Below, piece after piece: positions 1 through 8,643 of a DNA stretch of 33,747 bases. Below the pieces are notes generated by a model. It ran no database searches. It saw only the letters and a list, made by a program, of their open reading frames with translations, and was not told the DNA's origin. A program made the translations under genes and the position numbers. Numbering within the stretch: position 1 is the first letter of the stretch; every line of letters begins with the position of its first letter. The stretch lies in the NCBI GenBank assembly GCA_007125915.1, contig SLCH01000213.1, positions 1 through 33,747 of the forward strand, given 5' to 3'. Source of the stretch: Syntrophobacteraceae bacterium (GTDB lineage: Bacteria; Desulfobacterota; Syntrophobacteria; Syntrophobacterales; Syntrophobacteraceae).

Positions 1-884
1 GATACATTCGGAGAGCCCAAAGGACGGCAGGGCCCGGGGCGTTCCTCTTTGAAAGAACTCCCTTTCATCATGGCTTCGAATCCCAGCGCTGCAGAAATCA
101 TAACATTTGAAAATAAATTGCAGAATGCAGCATTATCCAATGTTGCAGTGAGGTTTTCAGAGTCTTGCTGAGCATGCTCCATTTTCGTTCATGCAGCTGA
201 GTATAGCAGATTTATCTATGCTCACTCCTGCATTTTTGAAAACCAGGGCAAGCCTTTCCAAAAGGTTCTTGAACATTAATACATGGAGAATCCATATTCT
301 CCCCCGTTGACCTCCCTCAATGGCAAGGCTGGCCGGGCATGGGACCCCGGTACACTGGCGGCCGCTCAAGGCAGTGCTGTCCTGCGCCTGGAAAGGATTA
401 AAAAATCTGGGGCGACAGTCCAATCTACAGGAAGGCCTTCTCTTCTTTGAGGACAACCAGATGGAGCGAACTGAATTCTTGAGTTTTCATAATTCACCGG
501 GAAAGTTTGCGGTGGTCGTGGGGCTTGCACTCAAGGCAATGGTCGCCCTTGTGGAGGGCCGGCACCCGCATTACCCTTCTATCCCTTTGCCCATTTGCCG
601 GCTCTTTGCGGTGGCCCTTTCCTTTTTGCACCGAGTCGACGGGAAAGAAGGCAAAAGTCCCGCTGCCCCACGGGAAGAAACGAAACGGATCACCGTCCAT
701 GAATGAGGAAACGGAAAGAAACTACCGATTCTCAAGCCGGCCCTGTTTGTGTTAATAATTGTGCTCATCGGGCAATGGCTTTCATGCAAGGGAAAGGCAG
801 AGGGGAATGTGTACCGCACATCCCCGCTCCTTCATGGAAGTCATTGGGGAAGACTTTCCTATGGGGCTTTAGAAGGAGAATTTG

Positions 885-1394
885 ATGAATACCCTCGACG
901 CAATTCTTACCCGAAGAAGCATTCGAAAATACCGCACTGATCCAGTTCCTCAAGAACTGATCGAGTTGATGCTGAAGGCTGCCATGAGCGCTCCTTCAGC
1001 GGGCAACCAGCAGCCATGGGAGTTCATCGTCGTCGATGATTCCGGCATTCTCAAGAAAATCCCTCAAATCCATCCCTACGTGGCCATGTGTGCCGAAGCC
1101 CCTTTGGGCATCGTCATTTGTGGAAACACACAGCGAGAAAAATTTCCCGGCTTCTGGGTCCAGGACTGCTCCGCCGCCACACAAAACCTTCTCCTCGCCG
1201 CCCACGAAAAAGGATTGGGCGCTGTCTGGACAGGCATCCATCCCTTGCAGGACAGGGTCAGGGCCTTCCGGGAACTCCTTGGCATTCCTTCCGCAGTCAT
1301 TCCTCTGGCGCTGGTCGTCATGGGCTATCCCGCACAGGAGGCAAAGCCTCAGGACAGATACAGGCCTGAGAGAGTGCACCACAATGGATGGTGA
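885..1394 (+). CDS. nitroreductase family protein
   Basis: ORF 882..1394; ATG at 885 preceded by AGAAGGAG; N-terminus MNTLDAILTRRSIRKYRTDPVP...SAPSAGNQQPWEF is typical of nitroreductase-family FMN binding. Confidence 0.93.
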   Translation: MNTLDAILTRRSIRKYRTDPVPQELIELMLKAAMSAPSAGNQQPWEFIVVDDSGILKKIPQIHPYVAMCAEAPLGIVICGNTQREKFPGFWVQDCSAATQNLLLAAHEKGLGAVWTGIHPLQDRVRAFRELLGIPSAVIPLALVVMGYPAQEAKPQDRYRPERVHHNGW

Positions 1395-1498
1395 AAACCA
1401 TTCCATGCCACAGTTCCCGGAACACCGGCATCGTTCCCGGGCCACCGCCACCCAGCACTATGCCTCAGCGCAACAAATTAACATGGAGAATGCCCCTC

Positions 1499-2065
1499 AT
1501 GAAAAAATCCTTCGGAGCTAAAACTCTCGCCTATCCAACCCCCGTATGGTGCATCGGATCTTACGATGGAGCAGGCAAGCCCAACATCATGACAGTGGCC
1601 TGGGGAGGAATCTGCTGTTCCAGCCCACCATGCGTGACCATATCCCTGAGAAAAGCCACCTACACCTACAGCAATATCATGGAAAGGGGCGGGTACACCG
1701 TCAACATCCCCTCGGAGAACTTCGTTCGCCACGCGGATTTTTTCGGCACGACTACCGGAAGAGACACAGACAAGTTCACCCATGCGGCATTGACGCCCGT
1801 ACGGGGAAAATTTGTGGACGCACCCTATGTGGACGAATTCCCCATGGTCATTGAGTGCCAATTGATTCACACCTACGAAATCGGTCTGCACACTCAATTC
1901 ATCGGAGAAATTCTGGATGTCAGGGCCGAGGAAACACTCCTCAATGAGAAAGGCTTGCCCGACATGGCCCTGATCCGGCCACTGATATACTCCCCTGAAA
2001 CCCGATACTATTATGGTATTGGAAGCGCTCTTGGGGAAGGCTTTTCCATCGGCAAAACCTTGTGA
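1499..2065 (+). CDS. flavin reductase family protein (FMN-binding split barrel, flavoredoxin-like)
   Basis: ORF 1388..2065; likely start ATG 1499 (MKKSFGAKTLAYPTPVWCIGSYDGAGKPNIMTVAWGGICCSSPPC). Confidence 0.88.
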   Translation: MKKSFGAKTLAYPTPVWCIGSYDGAGKPNIMTVAWGGICCSSPPCVTISLRKATYTYSNIMERGGYTVNIPSENFVRHADFFGTTTGRDTDKFTHAALTPVRGKFVDAPYVDEFPMVIECQLIHTYEIGLHTQFIGEILDVRAEETLLNEKGLPDMALIRPLIYSPETRYYYGIGSALGEGFSIGKTL

Positions 2066-2109
2066 AGACCACAGTCCACTGAAAACTGGTGAAAAAGGAG
2101 GCTAAATCC

Positions 2110-2685
2110 ATGAAAGTGGTTGCAATCAACGGCAGCGCCAGAAAAGAAGGCAACACAGCCAGACTGATAGGAACTGTCCTGCAGGAACTGGAAAAGGAAT
2201 CCATCGAAACGGAAGTGGTGAATCTTTCGGGAAAAGAAATTCGAGGGTGCACGGCCTGCATGAAATGCTGGAAAAACAAGGACGCCAGATGTGCCGCCCA
2301 CAAGGATTTTCTCAACAAATGCCTCGAGAAAATGACTCATGCCGACGGCATCATCCTTGGTTCTCCCACCTATTTCGCCAATGTGAGCACGGAGATGAAA
2401 GCACTCATCGACCGGGCGGGGATGGTGGGTCTGGCCAATGACTTTCTATACCGGCGAAAAGTGGGAGCCGGCGTGGTGGCCGTGAGGCGCGGGGGCGCCA
2501 TTCACGTCTTCAACTCCCTCAACCACTTCTTTTTCATTAACCAGATGGTGGTTCCAGGTTCCATTTACTGGAACATGGGCACGGGCCTTGAAAAGGGAGA
2601 AGTGGAAAAGGACGAGGAGGGACTCAAAACGATGCAGGTTTTGGGGGAAAATATGGCGTGGCTTCTGAAAAAACTGAATGCTTGA
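2110..2685 (+). CDS. NADPH-dependent FMN reductase / iron-sulfur flavoprotein
   Basis: ORF 2089..2685; flavodoxin-like MKVVAINGSARKEGNTARL; compact cysteine motif CTACMKCWKNKDARC (CX2CX2CX7C) as in Isf-type flavoproteins; preceded by AGGAGG. Confidence 0.88.
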   Translation: MKVVAINGSARKEGNTARLIGTVLQELEKESIETEVVNLSGKEIRGCTACMKCWKNKDARCAAHKDFLNKCLEKMTHADGIILGSPTYFANVSTEMKALIDRAGMVGLANDFLYRRKVGAGVVAVRRGGAIHVFNSLNHFFFINQMVVPGSIYWNMGTGLEKGEVEKDEEGLKTMQVLGENMAWLLKKLNA

Positions 2686-2710
2686 AACACGATGGCAGCC
2701 CATGCAAAGG

Positions 2711-2748
2711 GATCACCGGGAGGCCACGGATGTGACCTCACGGTGATC
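2711..2748. other. imperfect inverted repeat between convergent genes
   Basis: GATCACCGGGAGGCCAC GGAT GTGACCTCACGGTGATC: 17-nt arms with two mismatches; no adjacent long T-tract. Confidence 0.5.
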
Positions 2749-2837
2749 GCTGAAAAACTTGGTCCTCCTCCATGAAGCGTTGGTCAGGGCAGTTGCCGAT
2801 CAGTCCCCTTGACGAACCTTTTCAAAAAGGAAAGATC

Positions 2838-3260
2838 TCAGGGAAAAGCCTTCCAAACGATCCTGTCTTCAGCCTCCAGCCACACTTTGCCTTGCTCCAC
2901 ATGACAAAAAGGTCTCCAGGCCTCCTGACCGAGAAAGAAAATGCTGCTCCACATGGCAGCATTCCCATCACCATCTTTCAGTTTGGTGAGCAGGTACTCC
3001 CCCAATCCCGGAAGACCGTTGGGTAAAACAAACTCAGCCAGCACGGGCTTCCCAAAATCCACCGTTTTTTGCGTGATGCTCCAGAGGGTGCCGGTTTCTT
3101 CAAATTCTGAGTTCATCAACCATGCACCCACGATTTCTGCTATGATTTCAATCCATTTTTCATTGGTCAACAGGTTCATGTTGATCTGTACGGCAGGATG
3201 AACGGCCACTGCCGGACGGCGAAGGCCTGGCGAAGCCAGTGTGTCTTGTGATTGTTTCAT
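2838..3260 (-). CDS. hypothetical protein (140 aa)
   Basis: Uninterrupted ORF in an otherwise unoccupied interval; no family recognised. Confidence 0.55.
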   Translation of the reverse strand: MKQSQDTLASPGLRRPAVAVHPAVQINMNLLTNEKWIEIIAEIVGAWLMNSEFEETGTLWSITQKTVDFGKPVLAEFVLPNGLPGLGEYLLTKLKDGDGNAAMWSSIFFLGQEAWRPFCHVEQGKVWLEAEDRIVWKAFP

Positions 3261-3293
3261 GATCGTTCCACTCGACCTGATTTATGGCCAACA

Positions 3294-3319
3294 TCAAAAA
3301 TGGGCACATGGAATGTGCC
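3294..3319 (-). terminator. putative rho-independent terminator of the 589-aa gene
   Basis: Minus strand reads GGCACAT-TCC-ATGTGCC followed by CATTTTTGAT, about 55 nt beyond the stop at 3372. Confidence 0.55.
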
Positions 3320-3371
3320 GCGCTCCACCCAGAAAACTTTCCAATGGCCGCAAACCAACTTTTTTGCCGCC

Positions 3372-5138
3372 TCATTGGGAAAGGCCCAAGTCGCAGACCC
3401 TGCCCGTGCTCCCTTCGCGCAAGGGGGTGAAATATTCCCGGTCAAAGCAGGCCCGCCCCTTGTTGAGAGTTTTGGCCAGAACGGCCACGGTCAAAGCACT
3501 GGCCGAAGGAGCACCTCCGGCCATATGGCTCTTGGCAAGGACCTCATCGGTCAGAAGGGGATTGTCACTTCCCCAGTAACCGATGCAAAAGATGATGTTG
3601 CTGCACAAAAGACCGATTTTTTCAGCACGCCGGATGGAACGCAGATAAGGCACCCCTTCCATCTCCAGCCCTTCTATATTGTATTTTCGCATCAAATATC
3701 TCAAAACCATTTCGTTTTGAATGGCAATTCCCGGCACGGTGAGCATGGGCCCCCCCGTATGGACATCACAATTGACCAGCCCTTCAAAATCTTCTTTCCT
3801 GAGCTGATTGCCATTGGGAAAGTCGTGCACTCCCGTCTCCAGTTCCTGAGGAATGAGGTAGGTGGGAAGCATGATGTCGAATCTGCTGCCGCAAACAATG
3901 CCCGCTTTGCCGATGATGGAGATGCTCTCGATTCCCTTGGAAAAAGCCTCTGCCAGTTCACGCATGATTTCGGTGGCCTGAAGCCCAAAAGCATAATGAA
4001 TGTTGATAATATAGGGGGCCCTCTCCTTGAGCTGAGCCCAATTGTCTATTTTGATGCGCTCGTCCACCCTCTGAGGATCAAGAGCGAAGGTGTCGATGAC
4101 CTGAACATCAATCCCCGTGTTGTGGATGTCGGGAATGAAGCGAATGCCGAATTTCTGCTCATACTCAAGTTTTTCCTGGAACAATTCGGGGTGGGCCTGG
4201 CAGAGCTTGTATAAAGCGTAATGAAGGTTTCCGGGATGATCGAGATCCAGTTCCTGAAGTTCCGGATATTCTTCGCTCATCTCCACGATTCTTTGCTTGT
4301 GAATGCGGGAAAAGTCCGTGAGACAGCTGACCACATTGTGCAAATCACTGGAGATGATGACGATGGGACGGGCTCTGCTCAACTGGCCGCAATGCTCGAG
4401 ATTTTCCCGCCAGAGGCGCGCTTTGGTAGAATAATTGGTCTCTGCGAATTCATTGGCAAATTCAACCTCCAGCTGGTCGAGGTCATTTTGCATGATGTTC
4501 GTGATGAGGTCGAACAGGCCAAAGCGGAGAGAAGCATCCAGGCTCCTCAATTCTTCATATTTGACGCTGAACTTGCCGGCGATCCTGCAAAGAATCTGGT
4601 TTTTTTCTGCAGAATGCCTGTCGTTGCTGAGCCGCTCCACATCTTCGAGGAGCTGGCTGCCCATCAGCAACCGTTTGATCTTGCTGGACTCGATCCCGTA
4701 CATGAGCAGGGATGTGAGGATGTCAAAGACGTCCGTCTTTCCCTCAAGGGCAATGCACTTGAAGTGTCCCTCTCCCATCTCGTAGATGGTTCTCACCCGG
4801 GCACCCTTGGAGCCACTTTCCAGCAGAGTGATGCCGCTCACGGTGGACAGGTTTTCGGAATTTTTCTGAATATAAAAATATCGGGCGCGAGAGATCTCGT
4901 AAGGGAGTCGCTGCAGGGCACACATGAGTGCATTGACATCCACACGCCGGTCTTCGTTGCAGTAGGAGTGAATGCAGGGCTCCATTCGCTTGTATCTCTC
5001 GTAAAGACTGCCCAGAACGATGCTTCCCGAAATCATTCCGTGGCTGACGGTGACACAGAAGTTGGAGAGAGCCTGAAGGATTCTGTGCGCGCGGTATTCG
5101 TCGGTTTTCCACCATTCGTCTGACTTGACGCCTTCCAT
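3372..5138 (-). CDS. DUF6909-like protein with C-terminal nucleoside-phosphorylase-like region
   Basis: ORF 3372..5141; ATG at 5138 with upstream AGGAGG; segments LMCALQRLPYEI and GKTDVFDILTSLLMYGIE resemble the DUF6909 family as I remember it; C-terminal GLEMEGVPYLRS and GKAGIVCGSRFDIMLPTYL resemble PNP/UDP-phosphorylase motifs. Confidence 0.75.
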   Translation of the reverse strand: MEGVKSDEWWKTDEYRAHRILQALSNFCVTVSHGMISGSIVLGSLYERYKRMEPCIHSYCNEDRRVDVNALMCALQRLPYEISRARYFYIQKNSENLSTVSGITLLESGSKGARVRTIYEMGEGHFKCIALEGKTDVFDILTSLLMYGIESSKIKRLLMGSQLLEDVERLSNDRHSAEKNQILCRIAGKFSVKYEELRSLDASLRFGLFDLITNIMQNDLDQLEVEFANEFAETNYSTKARLWRENLEHCGQLSRARPIVIISSDLHNVVSCLTDFSRIHKQRIVEMSEEYPELQELDLDHPGNLHYALYKLCQAHPELFQEKLEYEQKFGIRFIPDIHNTGIDVQVIDTFALDPQRVDERIKIDNWAQLKERAPYIINIHYAFGLQATEIMRELAEAFSKGIESISIIGKAGIVCGSRFDIMLPTYLIPQELETGVHDFPNGNQLRKEDFEGLVNCDVHTGGPMLTVPGIAIQNEMVLRYLMRKYNIEGLEMEGVPYLRSIRRAEKIGLLCSNIIFCIGYWGSDNPLLTDEVLAKSHMAGGAPSASALTVAVLAKTLNKGRACFDREYFTPLREGSTGRVCDLGLSQ

Positions 5139-5597
5139 CACTCCTCCTGCGCTGATGGCCGCTGTAACTCAGTGGGTAAAACCCGCCGGTGAACAAAGGG
5201 GCAATCGGCGAGTCAGCTGTCACCCCATTAAAATAAACTTTTATGATTTCAACGGTCAAGCAAAGCTCACGCCCGGCGGAGAGCTTCCATGGAGTCGATC
5301 CATGAATCATCTCGGACCCTGCCGGACCTGCCAAAAATCTCGTGCCAGCACAATCCCTGGCCCCTTGTGCTCAATGTTACATTTCTGTTACGATGTTGTG
5401 CCTTGTGCTCCGGGCACAGTGAGCACGCCGCCGTTTGCCTGCCATGTTCCAATTTTGGACTACCACATTAGAGAGGAAACTCTTCTGAACATGGCCGATT
5501 CATTTTTTGCGCATGGACCGCCGAAAGATTGGAAACACGCTCTTCACGACCATCTCCATAAATGTTCGTGAACTCATCAATAGAAAAGGTGGGGCAC

Positions 5598-8500
5598 ATG
5601 GACCGCCATCAAGCCAAAAAACGCTTATTTTTTGATCGCAAGGACCGCGAACTGCTGGATATTGTCAACGATGTATTGGGCCATGAGGATCCCCGCAGCC
5701 TGAAAAAACTTCTCATCCCCTACCTGCACCCTCACGGGATCAAGGAAATGGCTGCTTCCACGGGTTTGCGCATCGCTTACGCAGTGGTCAAACTGTTTCG
5801 CTCGCTGGAAAGAGACAATGCTGAGGACCGCATCCACACCTTGCGCGCCCTGCGGGACGAGGTGTTTTCGAGCCCCGGCGGTGAATTGCGTAAAAACAGA
5901 GCCCGAGTGCTCCTTCAGATCATGAAGGATCTTGTCCGTGAAGAAGACGAAGAGATCAAACTGCAGCTGGCCCGGGACTTCAGAGAAGCCGCCACGGGCA
6001 AACCAAGGGCCATCGCACGCCAGCTTCTGAAATACCACCTGGTGGAGATGCCCGAAGAATGGAATCAGATTGCTTTTGACGATCATGTCCACGACGCCAA
6101 CACCAAGGGCCGAAAGTCGGCAACACATCTGATCATGGACGCATGGATCAAGGGGATTCGGCGGCTGAGGGTGATTTATTACAATTATGTGCATCCCGAT
6201 GTGGCTCAAGAACTGACGGAAGCAGCCGAGATCATGGACGTGAATGTTCGCGTGGGCATTGAGTATTGTGCCCGTTTCAGGGGGCGCTACGTCCGTTTCA
6301 TCTGGACGCCGAGAGGATTCAACGACGCCAAAGACTTTGTGGAATTCCTCAACGAACCCAAAGTCAGCGAGTTCATGGCTGAAGGCCGTCTCATTTCAGA
6401 GTATCAGCAGAAATACACTTTTTCCGTGCTGGAAGCTGTCAATAACATCCACAGGCATACCATCAACAAAGAATTCGGAATAAACTTCCCCGCCCTGAGC
6501 AAATCCGAACTGCTGACCCTGGTGGGCTCAGGGCAAACTTCCCTTCATCACCTGGCCAAACTCATCCATGATCACCTTCAACGATTGTTTCACCAAAAGC
6601 TCATCGACCTTCGAGAATGCTGCAATCAAGGCTGTCAACACGAGCTGCAGGAGGCTCAGCAACTCGTGGAGCAAATGAACGCCCTTGACATTGAGGCTAT
6701 CTCCGATCGGTACCTGCGTCCCGACAGGAATCCGGGCATACACAATCCTTTCATACCAAAGAAAGACGACGGAGCACCCCCTCTGTTGCAACTCACACCT
6801 TCCGCCCTGCTGCAACGCCTCGAAAAACTCCATGTGGGTTACCGCATCACCCTCAATCTGAGCGGCCTCGAGGCCCCGGATGTTCTCGAACTCCTCTATG
6901 ACTGTGAAGGCGACATCACTCGATTGGAGACCTTCAATTTCAAGGACGAAATATACGGCAACTGCACCGACTCACCTCGCATTCGAGAGCTTCAGGCCGC
7001 CATCAACTCGGGCAACGCCGTACAGCTGAAACGCCAGGTCAGAAACATTCTGCAAGCACTGGGACATCACCAGAAAGATCAGAAGGAAAAACTCTCCGTC
7101 ATTCTCGACAACCTCAATGCGCTGCGCGATCATTACCGCAATACGGAGATCAAATCCAGAATCGGGACCGATTCAACAGGCGGCTCATCGAGGGTGCCCG
7201 GCATGGGCCTAGTGGTGGTGGACACTCTGCCCAAGAAATGCCGCAGGCAGATGAACCGGGTCGTCAACTTTCCTGCAAACATACCTTTGCGCATTCACGT
7301 TTTTCCCCGGCGCACATACTTCAGGGATCCCTGGAAGAGAGGCCGAGAAGGCTCATCAAGATCCGTCTTCCCGGGAGATATCAAATCCGATTCGGGAACG
7401 CCCATTTTCCCCAGGTACGAGCAGGACTGGATGGTGGGTGAATATGAAACCGTTGCCCCAAAGCACAGTAACCTGCGTGCACTGGGGGGAGTCTCAACTG
7501 AGAGCAGACTGCAGCTGGCATGTCCTGAAAAATCCCGCAAGGACACTACCCCCCACTTGAGGTATGTGAACACAAACATCAAGAATTGCTTGAAGATTTT
7601 GCTGGGCTTCGGACCCGCCTTTGCCACCTTTGCCCTGACCAAAGACTGGTGGTTGCTCGCCTACATGGGGGCATTCATCTGGTTCGGCATCACGGGTTTG
7701 CGCAACATCATCCAATCCGTGCTGGGAGCGGGGGGGTTACGCCGCTCTCCCCTTATGCGCTGGACGGAATATATCAGCTGGAACAGACTCGCCGACTCCC
7801 TCATGTACACGGGCTTTTCCGTGCCCCTGCTGGACTACCTGGTAAAATCCCTGTTCCTGGAACAGCAAATGGACGTGACGGTAGAAACCAGTCCTCTTGC
7901 CCTCTACACCACCATGGCCGTCGTCAACGGCATCTACCTCACGAGCCACAACCTCTTCAGGGGTCTGCCCAAAACCGCAGCCTTCGGCAACCTGTTTCGC
8001 ACAGTTCTCTCCATTCCCGTGGCTCTCATGCTGAATTTCATCATCGGAGCCCTTTTGAGCGCAGCCGGAGTCCCCGCCGTTGCCGCCGCTCTGCAGAAGT
8101 GGGCCGCCATCATCTCCAAGCTGGCGTCGGACACTGTGGCCGCCTTTATCGAAGGCTATGCAGACCGGGGGGTCAACTTCAGAGAGCGCTACCTGGATTA
8201 TGAAGCAAAAATCACACAGGTTTTTGACAGCTACTCCAAATTGGAACTTCTGCATCCTCAGGAAGAGATTCTGAGCGTGCTGGAATCGTCCGAGCGACTG
8301 GTGTGCGCCGTATCCCGCAAGGAGGAGAGCCTGAACCTGGCTGTCATCGTCAACGCCCTGGACCTGATGTATTTCTGGATGTACCAGCCCAGAGCCAGGC
8401 ACGTTTTACAACGTATCATGCGGCAAATGAATGCGGAGGAACGCAAGGTTTTTCTGCTTTCCCAGCAGGTGCTGCAGAGGGAACGGGAAATCTCCCAGCT

Positions 8501-8639
8501 CTTTCTCGATGGACTGGTGGGCAAGAATTTCTCCAGAGCCCTGGCGTTCTATCTCGCCCGCTGGCGGGACTATCTGCATGATGTGCATCGAATGGCCTCC
8601 CGCCTTGCCATGACAGACACGACACTGCCGGTGCGTTGA
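5598..8639 (+). CDS. large uncharacterised protein: degenerate PHP-like region plus C-terminal multi-TM region
   Basis: ORF 5562..8639 (1025 aa); start possibly 5598 (MDRHQAKKRL); FDDHVHDANTKGRKSATH and VNVRVGIEY resemble PHP motifs; hydrophobic helices in the last about 350 aa. Confidence 0.85.
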   Translation: MDRHQAKKRLFFDRKDRELLDIVNDVLGHEDPRSLKKLLIPYLHPHGIKEMAASTGLRIAYAVVKLFRSLERDNAEDRIHTLRALRDEVFSSPGGELRKNRARVLLQIMKDLVREEDEEIKLQLARDFREAATGKPRAIARQLLKYHLVEMPEEWNQIAFDDHVHDANTKGRKSATHLIMDAWIKGIRRLRVIYYNYVHPDVAQELTEAAEIMDVNVRVGIEYCARFRGRYVRFIWTPRGFNDAKDFVEFLNEPKVSEFMAEGRLISEYQQKYTFSVLEAVNNIHRHTINKEFGINFPALSKSELLTLVGSGQTSLHHLAKLIHDHLQRLFHQKLIDLRECCNQGCQHELQEAQQLVEQMNALDIEAISDRYLRPDRNPGIHNPFIPKKDDGAPPLLQLTPSALLQRLEKLHVGYRITLNLSGLEAPDVLELLYDCEGDITRLETFNFKDEIYGNCTDSPRIRELQAAINSGNAVQLKRQVRNILQALGHHQKDQKEKLSVILDNLNALRDHYRNTEIKSRIGTDSTGGSSRVPGMGLVVVDTLPKKCRRQMNRVVNFPANIPLRIHVFPRRTYFRDPWKRGREGSSRSVFPGDIKSDSGTPIFPRYEQDWMVGEYETVAPKHSNLRALGGVSTESRLQLACPEKSRKDTTPHLRYVNTNIKNCLKILLGFGPAFATFALTKDWWLLAYMGAFIWFGITGLRNIIQSVLGAGGLRRSPLMRWTEYISWNRLADSLMYTGFSVPLLDYLVKSLFLEQQMDVTVETSPLALYTTMAVVNGIYLTSHNLFRGLPKTAAFGNLFRTVLSIPVALMLNFIIGALLSAAGVPAVAAALQKWAAIISKLASDTVAAFIEGYADRGVNFRERYLDYEAKITQVFDSYSKLELLHPQEEILSVLESSERLVCAVSRKEESLNLAVIVNALDLMYFWMYQPRARHVLQRIMRQMNAEERKVFLLSQQVLQREREISQLFLDGLVGKNFSRALAFYLARWRDYLHDVHRMASRLAMTDTTLPVR

Positions 8640-8643
8640 AATA

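Noticed and set aside
157-760. Several short overlapping ORFs on both strands
   Set aside because: No family resemblance; 461..706 (+) has a weak SD but nothing else supports it. The frame LKPALFVLIIVLIGQWLSCKGK near 731-790 looks lipoprotein-like but lacks a convincing start codon.
3252-5123. Two plus-strand ORFs (320 and 300 aa)
   Set aside because: Antisense to the DUF6909-like gene; no conserved motifs.
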